Part shown: positions 1 through 5,259 of the stretch, one piece after another | Numbering within the stretch: the first letter of the stretch is position 1 | Layout of the letters: each line of letters starts with the position of its first letter | From: Hyphomonas sp. | GTDB taxonomy: Bacteria; Pseudomonadota; Alphaproteobacteria; Caulobacterales; Hyphomonadaceae | Reading direction: 5' to 3' | Assembly (NCBI GenBank): GCA_024743015.1 | Contig: JANSXJ010000267.1 | Coordinates: 1 to 5,259 of the forward strand | Length of the DNA: 5,259 bases | Notes under the pieces: generated by a model | What the model was told of the DNA's origin: nothing | Seen by the model: the letters and a program-made list of their open reading frames with translations, nothing else | Database searches by the model: none | Position numbers and translations under genes: made by a program

Positions 1-917
1 AGTCGAAGATCCAGATGACTGAGATGTTCGAGAATATTCGAACCGCTCTCTCGATTCGGATCGACAATCTCACCTGGATGACGGATGCCACAAAAGTGCA
101 GGCGCAGGAAAAGCTCGCGGCCATGACGGCCAAGATTGCCTATCCCGAGATCTGGACGGACTACTCCGATCTGGACATCGTCCCGGGAGATCTGATGGGG
201 AATATTCGGCGACACCGCGTCTGGACGAGTGATCGTCAGGCGGCGCGCCTCGGTACCAAAGTTGATAAGCGCGAATGGTTCACCGCGCCGCAGACCGTCA
301 ACGCCTTTTACAGCCCGAACCGCAATGAGGCTTTCATCCCAGCTGGCTACATTCAGTCTCCGCTTTTCGACCCAAACGCCGACCCGGCAATCAACTATGG
401 CGCGATCGGCTCAATCGTTGGTCATGAGATCGGGCATGGCTTTGATGACCAGGGATCCAAGTTCGATGCGAACGGCTTCCTGCAAAGCTGGTGGACCGAA
501 GAAGACCGTGCAGCGTTCGACGCTCTCGGAGATGAATTGGCGGAGCAGTTCAGTGAGTATGAGCCGCTACCGGGCCTCAACGTGAATGGGCGGCAGACGC
601 TGGGTGAGAATATCGGAGATCTCGCTGGCATTATTGTCACCTATCATGCCTATAAGCTTTCCCTGGACGGCGAGCCGTCTCCGGTTCTGGATGGTTTTAC
701 CGGAGAGCAGCGCGTTTTCCTCGGTCGTGCCCAGGCGCGTCGGTACAAACGCACCGAGGAATCCATGCGCCAGCGCTTGCTATCGGCGCCGCATAGTCCG
801 ATGAAACTGCGCGTGAACGGCATGATCCGAAACATCGACGAATGGTACGAAGCCTTCGACGTTCAGGAAGGCGATGAAATGTACATTCCACCCGAAGACC
901 GTGTTCGGATCTGGTAA
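1..917 (+). CDS. M13 family zinc metallopeptidase (neprilysin/PepO-like), C-terminal part, 5' end outside window
   Basis: Frame is open from base 3 with no in-frame stop, so the gene begins before the window; the ATG at 15 is internal. About 304 residues are present, against roughly 650-700 for a whole M13 enzyme, so the N-terminal domain is missing. Family marks, in order: NAFYSP and NEAFIPAGYIQSPLFDP (canonical substrate-cleft region), the zinc motif HEIGH (codons 423-437) followed by GFDDQG, then GENIGDLAG, where Glu (606-608) is the third zinc ligand and Asp (618-620) the following acidic residue. The C-terminus has HSP, RVNG and a terminal RVRIW, the usual M13 end, so the 3' end looks intact. 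M13 enzymes are zinc endopeptidases that cut short peptides; bacterial ones are usually exported, as periplasmic proteins or lipoproteins, but the signal peptide cannot be checked here. Substrate unknown. Family call is secure. Confidence 0.96.
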   Translation, partial: SKIQMTEMFENIRTALSIRIDNLTWMTDATKVQAQEKLAAMTAKIAYPEIWTDYSDLDIVPGDLMGNIRRHRVWTSDRQAARLGTKVDKREWFTAPQTVNAFYSPNRNEAFIPAGYIQSPLFDPNADPAINYGAIGSIVGHEIGHGFDDQGSKFDANGFLQSWWTEEDRAAFDALGDELAEQFSEYEPLPGLNVNGRQTLGENIGDLAGIIVTYHAYKLSLDGEPSPVLDGFTGEQRVFLGRAQARRYKRTEESMRQRLLSAPHSPMKLRVNGMIRNIDEWYEAFDVQEGDEMYIPPEDRVRIW

Positions 918-937
918 GGTCGATGAGAAATCAACCT
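917..937 (+). other. Small hairpin directly after the M13 peptidase stop
   Basis: AGGTCGAT (917-924) can pair with ATCAACCT (930-937) across a GAGAA loop: seven pairs and one C/A mismatch. It starts at the last base of the stop codon. There is no T-run after it, so it is at best a weak terminator or a 3'-end protecting stem, and could be chance. Confidence 0.25.
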
Positions 938-942
938 ACGTC

Positions 943-972
943 TTGGGGATAACCTGTATTTCACGCTAAATT
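943..972 (+). promoter_or_regulatory. Possible promoter for the sulfotransferase gene
   Basis: TTGGGG (943-948) and GCTAAATT (965-972) are spaced about as in alphaproteobacterial housekeeping promoters; the second element resembles the Caulobacter-type GCTANAWC box except for its last base. It lies in the 131-base gap after the M13 gene, about 75 bases before the chosen start codon. The match is imperfect and was found by eye only. Confidence 0.25.
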
Positions 973-1039
973 CGCCGTCCTAGGCATCTATTTTGCAGTG
1001 ACCGCCTGAGTGGTTTGATCCGTTCTGACAATGCTGATT

Positions 1040-1044
1040 GGAAG
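1040..1044 (+). promoter_or_regulatory. Ribosome binding site deciding the sulfotransferase start
   Basis: GGAAG lies 4 bases before the ATG at 1049. The other in-frame ATG, at 1031, has no purine-rich stretch before it, so 1049 is preferred. The spacing is short, so the choice is not certain. Confidence 0.5.
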
Positions 1045-1048
1045 TCGA

Positions 1049-1921
1049 ATGAGTGCAGTGCAAGATTCTTCAATCATCCGGGCGCGCCCGGATGTGGTGG
1101 TGATTGGCGCAATGCGTGCGGGCACGACGACGCTGCAAGGCTTTTTGGATCAAGTAGACAGGGTTGCGGTTCCCACGATCAAGGAAACCAATTTCTTTTG
1201 TGGTGAGGACTCAGAGAACCAGACTGGCTGGGACTGGTATGCAAAACTCTTCGACTCGAGTGCCAAGTTTCGATGCGATATCTCACCTAATTACGCAAAG
1301 CGCGGATTGTATCCTCAGGTCGCGCGCCGCATAGCCGCAGCGAACCCAGAAGCAAAGATCGTGTTCATTGCGCGCGATCCTGTGGAACGCGCTGTTTCCC
1401 AATACGCTCACTCCTTCCATTCCGGGCAAAACCTGCCTTTGCCGTCTGACTTGATGGGAACCCCCGAAGGAGATCATATCGTTTCAACGAGCAGTTATGC
1501 GTACTGCCTGGAACCGTTCCGTGAACGCTTTGGAGATCAGCTCGAAATTCTGGACTTCTCCGAGTTGGTGCAGGCTCCCGAGACTTTCCTCACGAACTTC
1601 ATGAACGCCGCCGGGATACAAGCAGATACCAGTCAGGTTGCTATGACTGCCCAAAATTCCTCCGAAGACCTTGCCCGAACCCCACAATGGTGGGGCAAGC
1701 TCCGCGAAAGCCAGCTGGGCGATGCCCTCCGTCGACGTGTTCCTAGAGATGTCGTGCTTCGCCTCAAAGGGACGCTTGCTAAGAATTGGGGCAAGCAGGA
1801 GAGAAGAGAGGTTCCGAAATTTTCCGCAGACGACAAGCAACGCCTGATCGAAGCGCTCACGGATGATATCGAGACGTTCCGAACGACTTACGGAAAACCA
1901 TTCTCGGACTGGTGCCTCTAG
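1049..1921 (+). CDS. Sulfotransferase domain protein (PAPS-dependent)
   Basis: A 290-residue soluble protein counted from the ATG at 1049; an ATG at 1031 would add six residues. Near the N-terminus, PDVVVIGAMRAGTTTL (residues 14-29) holds the 5'-phosphosulfate-binding loop of PAPS-dependent sulfotransferases. KETNFF (45-50) matches the KEPHFF-like block of the heparan/GAG-type branch. VFIARDPVERAVSQY (105-119) is the 3'-phosphate-binding motif with its conserved Arg and Ser. The C-terminus ends in the typical YGKPFSDWCL. The family moves sulfate from PAPS to a hydroxyl or amino group of a carbohydrate, lipid or small molecule. No signal peptide or membrane segment is seen, so it should be cytosolic. 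No glycosyltransferase, PAPS synthesis or polysaccharide gene is nearby, so the acceptor cannot be guessed. It is convergent with phoH, 34 bases apart, with no clear terminator between. Confidence 0.93.
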   Translation: MSAVQDSSIIRARPDVVVIGAMRAGTTTLQGFLDQVDRVAVPTIKETNFFCGEDSENQTGWDWYAKLFDSSAKFRCDISPNYAKRGLYPQVARRIAAANPEAKIVFIARDPVERAVSQYAHSFHSGQNLPLPSDLMGTPEGDHIVSTSSYAYCLEPFRERFGDQLEILDFSELVQAPETFLTNFMNAAGIQADTSQVAMTAQNSSEDLARTPQWWGKLRESQLGDALRRRVPRDVVLRLKGTLAKNWGKQERREVPKFSADDKQRLIEALTDDIETFRTTYGKPFSDWCL

Positions 1922-1955
1922 CGCCGCACGTGACGCATGGATCTCGCTCCCTCGG

Positions 1956-2765
1956 CTAGAGCACGTCCAGCATTTCTGCGACCAGCGGATGACGGACCAC
2001 GTCCTGGCCTTCGAGCCGGATCACGGACGCCCCGCTCAGTTTTTCGAGCCGGTCCGCTGCCTTGCCAAGACCTGATAGCTCCGGCAGCAGGTCGCTCTGC
2101 GCCGGATCGCCTGTGACGACCATGGTTGAGTGCCAGCCAAGCCGGGTCAGCAGCATCTTGATCTGCGTATAGGTGCAGTTCTGAGCTTCATCGATGACGA
2201 CGAAGGCGTTGTTCAGGGTGCGGCCTCGCATGAAGCCGATTGGGGCAATCTCGATCAGGCCCTCGGCCATCATGTGCTTGAGTTGCTGTGGGCTGAGGCG
2301 ATCGGATAGGGCGTCATAAAGGGGGCGCAGGTATGGCGCGAGTTTGTCTTCCATGGCACCGGGCAGGAAGCCGATCTGCTCGCCAGCCTCGACAGCCGGA
2401 CGCGACAGGATGATTCGGGCGACTTTGCATTTCTGCAGCGCTTCGACGGCTTTGCAGATTGCCAGGTAGGTTTTGCCGGTGCCCGCCGGGCCAAGCGCGC
2501 AGACGAGAGATTTGTCTTCCAGCGCGTCAAGCAGCCGCGCCTGATTCTCCGATCGCGGTTTGACCGTTTTCTGATAGCGCTGATTTCGCGTCCCATGGGC
2601 GGGCTGCGCTGGTTTGGGTTTATTGTCATCGTCAGGATGCCAGCTCTCCCCTCCACCAGGGATGGCATAGAGCTGTGTTTCACGGGCAGCGCCTTTTTCA
2701 AAGAAATTCGAAGCGTCGAAGGCGGCTTGTGCTTTCTGGCGTTTCGTAGCTGCGCGTTTACCCAT
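1956..2765 (-). CDS. phoH: PhoH family ATPase
   Basis: 269 residues, RecA-like P-loop ATPase of the PhoH family. The N-terminus is strongly basic (MGKRAATKRQKAQAAF), followed by a hydrophilic Pro/Asp/Lys-rich linker to about residue 70. Walker A is GPAGTGKT (92-99); SRPAVEAGEQIGFLPG (121-136) is the conserved PhoH core; FMRGRT (178-183) precedes Walker B VIDEAQN (190-196); VTGDPAQSDL (217-226) is the motif III/sensor region. The order and wording are closer to E. coli PhoH than to the PhoL/YbeZ form, and no ybeY or miaB neighbour is present, which supports this. The family is linked to phosphate starvation in E. coli and some members act on RNA; the role here is inferred. The start is set by a strong AAGGAG six bases upstream. 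A terminator hairpin lies in its leader, pointing the same way, suggesting attenuation or a small upstream RNA. Confidence 0.95.
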   Translation of the reverse strand: MGKRAATKRQKAQAAFDASNFFEKGAARETQLYAIPGGGESWHPDDDNKPKPAQPAHGTRNQRYQKTVKPRSENQARLLDALEDKSLVCALGPAGTGKTYLAICKAVEALQKCKVARIILSRPAVEAGEQIGFLPGAMEDKLAPYLRPLYDALSDRLSPQQLKHMMAEGLIEIAPIGFMRGRTLNNAFVVIDEAQNCTYTQIKMLLTRLGWHSTMVVTGDPAQSDLLPELSGLGKAADRLEKLSGASVIRLEGQDVVRHPLVAEMLDVL

Positions 2766-2919
2766 GAGGATCTCCTTTTAGGACTGAAGTGTGGGCAGAA
2801 AAAAACCGCCGAGCCAAAGGCGCAGCGGTTGGTGAAACAGTGAAGGGGCGGCCAACGTTCCGGGGGGCATCTGGCTGCCTCGCCGGTGGTGGTGTTTGTG
2901 AGGGTGGTCTATGACCCAT
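2758..2919 (-). CDS. Putative proline-rich leader peptide (53 codons) overlapping the phoH start
   Basis: A short reading frame, ATG at 2919 to TAA at 2760-2758, ending inside the third codon of phoH in another frame. It begins MGHRPPSQTPPPARQPDAPR, so it has PP and PPP runs near the start, and continues through the whole terminator hairpin (its U-tract is read as FF). A GGAG stands 11 bases before the ATG, longer than usual spacing. The ATG lies next to a small GGTC-ATA-GACC hairpin. If translated, ribosomes would run through the terminator and stop at the phoH start, linking the two; slow translation at the prolines could matter for folding. No similarity to a known leader peptide is recognised, and a frame this short in GC-rich DNA can be chance. 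Low confidence as a real gene. Confidence 0.25.
   Translation of the reverse strand: MGHRPPSQTPPPARQPDAPRNVGRPFTVSPTAAPLARRFFSAHTSVLKGDPHG
2772..2777 (-). promoter_or_regulatory. Ribosome binding site of phoH
   Basis: On the minus strand the sequence reads AAAAGGAGA, with AAGGAG six bases before the ATG (2765-2763). It is a near-consensus Shine-Dalgarno site and fixes the phoH start. Confidence 0.85.
2799..2830 (-). terminator. Intrinsic terminator/attenuator-like hairpin in the phoH leader
   Basis: Read on the minus strand, the arm AACCGC (2830-2825) pairs with GCGGTT (2809-2804). The stem continues inward as T-G and G-C pairs, one C/T mismatch, then GCC/GGC closing on a TTT loop: about 11 pairs with one mismatch. 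The hairpin runs into seven T residues (2805-2799), two of which belong to the stem. On the plus strand the A-run comes before the stem, so it works only leftward. It lies between phoH and its divergent neighbour, ending 33 bases before the phoH ATG, where a gene-end terminator is not expected because no minus-strand gene is recognised just upstream. It is therefore an attenuator for phoH, the end of a small RNA, or the distal end of a long transcript antisense to the carbonic anhydrase gene. Confidence 0.8.
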
Positions 2920-3015
2920 CAACAATCCGTCTCCCGAATCTCTTGTCTTGAATTACACACTAAGAGGGTTAACCGAGTGTGACAGCGATAATCCGCAAGC
3001 GAAACAAGATTATTT

Positions 3016-3020
3016 GGGAG
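3016..3020 (+). promoter_or_regulatory. Ribosome binding site deciding the carbonic anhydrase start
   Basis: GGGAG lies six bases before the ATG at 3027. The longer version starting with GTG at 2979 has no such site, and its extra 16 residues are basic and unlike the family N-terminus, so 3027 is chosen. Confidence 0.7.
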
Positions 3021-3026
3021 AGTGAC

Positions 3027-3560
3027 ATGGCTTTGTACGATTTCGACGGTGTTTGCCCAACAGTGCCGCAGTCTGGCAATTATTGGGTAGCGGAGAACGC
3101 GACCGTCCTTGGCAATGTGATTCTTAAAGAGAATGCCTCGGTCTGGTTCAATGCCGTCCTGCGTGGTGACAATGATCCGATCACAGTCGGCGAGAATTCC
3201 AACGTGCAGGATGGCAGCGTCCTGCACACCGATATTGGCTGTCCGCTGAATATCGGAAAAGACGTTACGATTGGGCATATGGTCATGCTGCACGGCTGCA
3301 CGATCGGAGACGAAAGCCTGATCGGCATAGGCGCAACCGTCCTCAACCGCGCGGTTATCGGCAAGAATTGCATTATCGGCGCTCACGCTTTGATCCCGGA
3401 AGGCAAGGTGATCCCGGATAATTCTCTGGTCATGGGCGCCCCCGGCAAAGTCGTGAAAGAAATCAGCGAGCCGCAGGTGATGATGATCAAGGGCTCTGCG
3501 CAGGTCTATGTCGACAATTGGAAGCGGTTCAAAAAAGGCCTGAAGCCGATTGCGGGTTAG
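3027..3560 (+). CDS. Gamma carbonic anhydrase family protein (left-handed beta-helix)
   Basis: 177 residues, close to the usual 170-185 of YrdA/PaaY-type proteins. The body is hexapeptide repeats building a left-handed beta-helix. The conserved active-site set is present: RGD (47-49), NVQDGSVLH with Gln61, and three zinc-ligand histidines, His67, His84 (IGH) and His89 (LHG). [10 protein letters not shown] (138-147) and a helical C-terminus with [12 protein letters not shown] match the family. Members form trimers that bind Zn or Fe between subunits; many bacterial ones have uncertain or redox-controlled carbonic anhydrase activity, and the long acidic proton-shuttle loop of the archaeal Cam enzyme appears absent here. 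So metal binding is well supported, carbonic anhydrase activity only likely. It is divergent from phoH, and its TAG stop overlaps the TAA stop of the DUF454 gene on the other strand. Confidence 0.95.
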   Translation: MALYDFDGVCPTVPQSGNYWVAENATVLGNVILKENASVWFNAVLRGDNDPITVGENSNVQDGSVLHTDIGCPLNIGKDVTIGHMVMLHGCTIGDESLIGIGATVLNRAVIGKNCIIGAHALIPEGKVIPDNSLVMGAPGKVVKEISEPQVMMIKGSAQVYVDNWKRFKKGLKPIAG

Positions 3561-3919
3561 GCGGCAGGCTCACGGCGCGTCGCCACAAAAACAATGCCAA
3601 TGGCAATGGCGCCGATGAGGACGGTGAGCCCGAGTGCAGATCCGCGAAGGAACCAGCCGCTAATCGCGCACGCGAGCAGCATGCCGCCAATCGCGATCAT
3701 TTTGCTTTTGCGGGATATCTCGCCGCGCTCGACAAAGTCCCGCACGATTGGACCAACGCCAGGCTGCGCGTAGATCCAATCCCGGACCTTGGGGTGAGAC
3801 TCGGCAAGGCAGAAGACTGCAGCGATCCAGAAGATCGTGGTTGGCCAGAGCGGCAAAACCAGTCCCACCGCGCCAATACCCAAAAGGACAAAGCCAAAGA
3901 AGGCCCAGAGCCATCTCAT
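3557..3919 (-). CDS. DUF454/YbaN family inner-membrane protein
   Basis: 120 residues from the ATG at 3919. The signature [20 protein letters not shown] (22-41), then HPKVRDWI and [18 protein letters not shown] (56-73), is that of the DUF454/YbaN family. Three to four hydrophobic stretches, about 5-24, 25-38, 75-90 and 96-113, predict a small integral inner-membrane protein; RREPAA ends it. The frame remains open upstream to 4102, but that part lies inside the flavoprotein gene and looks non-membrane and Arg-rich, so the start at 3919 is right. The start overlaps the flavoprotein stop as ATGA, which points to translational coupling and one transcript. The function of the family is not known. 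The 3' end overlaps the carbonic anhydrase stop by four bases. Confidence 0.92.
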   Translation of the reverse strand: MRWLWAFFGFVLLGIGAVGLVLPLWPTTIFWIAAVFCLAESHPKVRDWIYAQPGVGPIVRDFVERGEISRKSKMIAIGGMLLACAISGWFLRGSALGLTVLIGAIAIGIVFVATRREPAA

Positions 3920-5103
3920 ACGGCTTCTGCCGCTGCGGCTGCGCTCGCCCAGGCCCATTGGAAATTGTATCCGCCAAGCCACCCCGTGACGTCGACGCAC
4001 TCGCCTATGAAATAAAGGCCGGGCTGCAACTTGCTTTCCATGGTTCGCGAAGATAGGGCGTCTGTCGCAACTCCGCCAGCCGTGACTTCCGCAGTACGCC
4101 AACCTTCCGTGCCGGCTGGGCGCAGCGTCCAGGCATGCAGCGTCTGTGCAATCAGGTCGAGATCCTTGTTCGACAGTGCGGCGAGTCGCGCAGCGCGATC
4201 ATGTCCCAGCTCGCCAACGAAATAATCGGCAAAGCGGGTTGGGTATAGCGTTGCGAAGAGTTGTGCCAGCGTCTGCTTTGGTGCCGTTTCTTTTGCCACC
4301 TTCAGCCAATTCAATGGATCTTGCCCAGGCATCAGGTCGAACGTCACCGCTTCGCGCTCGTGCCAATAGGACGAGACTTGCAATACAGATGGTCCTGAAA
4401 GACCACGATGGGTGAACAGAAGGTTTTCGACAAAACCGGGCCCGTTTTCCGCATATGCTTCGACCGGGATCGATACACCGGACAGAGCGGAAAAGGCGTC
4501 GTGATAATGATCGGTAAAGGTCATCGGCACGAGAGCTGGCCGCGTCGGGACGATCTCATGCCCGAACCGTGCGGCGAGATCATAGGCGAATGACGTTGCA
4601 CCAATCTTCGGAATGGAGAGCCCGCCAGTTGCGATGACGAGGCTTTCGCAATGGATCGGACCAGCAGAGGTTTCTATCTGGAAGCCATCCTCTGCGCGAA
4701 TGTTGCCTCTGACCTCGGTTTCCAGGCTGAGGTGGCCGCCCGCGGTCTCCAGCTCGTCGAGCAACATCTGGATCACGGCGCCGCTCTTCTGATCGCAGAA
4801 TAGCTGTCCGAGTGTTTTCTCATGCCAGGTCAGGTTATGCGCCGCCATCAGGTCGCAAAAATCCCAGGGCGTGTATCTTGCCAATGCGGATTTCGCGAAG
4901 TGCGGATTCTGCGAGAGAAACCGGGAAGCTTCCGTCTCGAGATTGGTGAAGTTGCAACGTCCGCCGCCGGAAATGCGAATCTTCTCCGCTGGTTTTTTGG
5001 AATGATCGATGACGCGCACGTTGCGTCCGCGGCGGGCCGCGCGCGATCCGCAAAAAAGTCCAGCGGCACCGGCGCCAATGATGAGGACGTCAACTTGTTC
5101 CAA
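3916..5103 (-). CDS. NAD(P)/FAD-dependent oxidoreductase, HI0933/BaiN (YhiN) family
   Basis: 395 residues, the normal family length. The N-terminal Rossmann FAD site is VDVLIIGAGAAGLFCG with GAGAAG (10-15). KIRISGGGRCNFTN (41-54) is the family signature; VIATGGLSIPKIGATSFAYD (156-175) is the second nucleotide-contact block; FTHRGLSGPSVLQVSSYW (230-247) and TAGGV (341-345) follow; GECVDVTGWLGGYNFQWAWA (367-386) is the C-terminal FAD-binding block. It is a soluble flavoprotein; the BaiN name comes from a gut bile-acid enzyme, and for most members, including this one, the substrate is unknown. The start is a TTG at 5103: an in-frame TAG lies two codons upstream with only ATT between, and no in-frame Met comes before the FAD motif. 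First gene of the operon with DUF454, through an ATGA overlap; divergent from the gene at 5212. Confidence 0.95.
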   Translation of the reverse strand: MEQVDVLIIGAGAAGLFCGSRAARRGRNVRVIDHSKKPAEKIRISGGGRCNFTNLETEASRFLSQNPHFAKSALARYTPWDFCDLMAAHNLTWHEKTLGQLFCDQKSGAVIQMLLDELETAGGHLSLETEVRGNIRAEDGFQIETSAGPIHCESLVIATGGLSIPKIGATSFAYDLAARFGHEIVPTRPALVPMTFTDHYHDAFSALSGVSIPVEAYAENGPGFVENLLFTHRGLSGPSVLQVSSYWHEREAVTFDLMPGQDPLNWLKVAKETAPKQTLAQLFATLYPTRFADYFVGELGHDRAARLAALSNKDLDLIAQTLHAWTLRPAGTEGWRTAEVTAGGVATDALSSRTMESKLQPGLYFIGECVDVTGWLGGYNFQWAWASAAAAAEAV

Positions 5104-5145
5104 AATCTATCTCATGCAGCCAATCGTGGCGAAAAAGTCTTGTTT

Positions 5146-5168
5146 CCGCCCTGTTGGCGGCTAGCCAA
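5146..5168. repeat. Two overlapping inverted repeats in the divergent intergenic region
   Basis: CCGCC (5146-5150) / GGCGG (5156-5160) and TTGGC (5154-5158) / GCCAA (5164-5168) are each perfect 5-base arms with a 5-base spacer, sharing the middle sequence so that only one can form as a hairpin. The second encloses the palindrome GGCTAGCC (5159-5166). Placed 44 bases before the rightward start codon and 43 bases before the flavoprotein start, it could be an operator for either gene. Short arms like these arise by chance fairly often. Confidence 0.35.
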
Positions 5169-5195
5169 ACCCGTGTAAAGGTTAAGCAAATAAAC

Positions 5196-5204
5196 AGGAA
5201 GGGA
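5196..5204 (+). promoter_or_regulatory. Ribosome binding site of the gene at 5212
   Basis: AGGAAGGGA ends seven bases before the ATG at 5212, a good Shine-Dalgarno sequence and spacing. It is the main reason for calling the partial gene. Confidence 0.7.
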
Positions 5205-5211
5205 CTTCACC

Positions 5212-5259
5212 ATGAGCGGTCGAACATCAGGGGTTCGCAGCATTCTGCTCGGGGCAATG
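5212..5259 (+). CDS. Start of an unidentified gene, truncated by window end
   Basis: Sixteen codons are visible, MSGRTSGVRSILLGAM, open to the end of the window. Two Arg residues before a hydrophobic run beginning ILLGAM would fit the start of a signal peptide or signal anchor, but too little is seen to assign a family. A strong ribosome binding site stands upstream. It is divergent from the flavoprotein gene with 108 bases between the start codons. Confidence 0.65.
   Translation, partial: MSGRTSGVRSILLGAM

Noticed and set aside
15..17. ATG at 15 as the true start of the M13 peptidase
   Set aside because: The frame is open to the window edge, and a 300-residue M13 enzyme would lack about half of the family length.
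1922..1955. Terminator between the convergent sulfotransferase and phoH genes
   Set aside because: Only short palindromes such as CACGTG; no stem followed by a T-run on either strand.
2979..2985. CTGTCAC on the minus strand, a half-match to the Pho box upstream of phoH
   Set aside because: The second half-site four bases further on (GGTTAA) does not match CTGTCA, so there is no full Pho box. A second TGTCAC copy at 3022-3027 is too far away to complete it.
2987..2992. GATAAT as a -10 element for the carbonic anhydrase gene
   Set aside because: No acceptable -35 element at 16-18 bases upstream; a single hexamer match is not enough.
2979..3026. GTG start at 2979 for the carbonic anhydrase gene, adding 16 residues
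   Set aside because: No ribosome binding site before it, the extra residues are basic and unlike family N-termini, and the ATG at 3027 has GGGAG at good spacing.
2919..3386. 155-residue minus-strand frame opposite the carbonic anhydrase gene
   Set aside because: It is the antisense shadow of the hexapeptide repeats, with no family resemblance, and the plus-strand gene has all its active-site residues.
3518..4056. Plus-strand frames opposite the DUF454 gene (165 and 102 residues)
   Set aside because: Low-complexity, charged shadow translations with no domain and no ribosome binding site.
3920..4102. Upstream extension of the DUF454 frame to a 181-residue protein
   Set aside because: The extra 61 residues lie within the conserved C-terminal FAD block of the flavoprotein gene in another frame and are Arg-rich without family similarity.

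Overview
The window reads as an ordinary chromosomal segment of a Gram-negative, probably alphaproteobacterial genome. The PhoH, gamma carbonic anhydrase, DUF454 and HI0933-type flavoprotein sequences, the fairly GC-rich codon use and the bacterial M13 peptidase would fit a Hyphomonadaceae/Caulobacterales-like or sphingomonad-like organism. That placement is judged by eye from protein resemblance and is not firm. I see no mobile element, CRISPR array, tRNA or rRNA, and no clear defence or biosynthetic cluster.

Layout from left to right: (1) the C-terminal part of an M13 zinc metallopeptidase (+), entering from the left edge; (2) a 131-base gap, then a stand-alone sulfotransferase (+); (3) PhoH ATPase (-), convergent with the sulfotransferase; (4) a 261-base divergent intergenic region between phoH and the next gene. 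It holds a strong intrinsic terminator pointing toward phoH and an unlisted 53-codon proline-rich reading frame that runs through the terminator into the phoH start; (5) a gamma-class carbonic anhydrase-like hexapeptide protein (+); (6) a two-gene minus-strand operon, an HI0933/BaiN-type flavoprotein followed by a small DUF454/YbaN membrane protein, joined by an ATGA stop/start overlap. The DUF454 gene meets the carbonic anhydrase gene tail to tail with overlapping stop codons; (7) a 108-base divergent gap with overlapping inverted repeats, then the first 16 codons of a gene (+) that leaves the window.

Apart from the flavoprotein/DUF454 pair, the genes do not form an evident pathway; they look like neighbouring housekeeping or accessory single-gene units. 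The feature most worth following is the phoH leader: a terminator hairpin about 35 bases before the phoH start codon, on the phoH strand, overlapped by a possible leader peptide. This suggests transcription attenuation of phoH or a small RNA ending just upstream of it.
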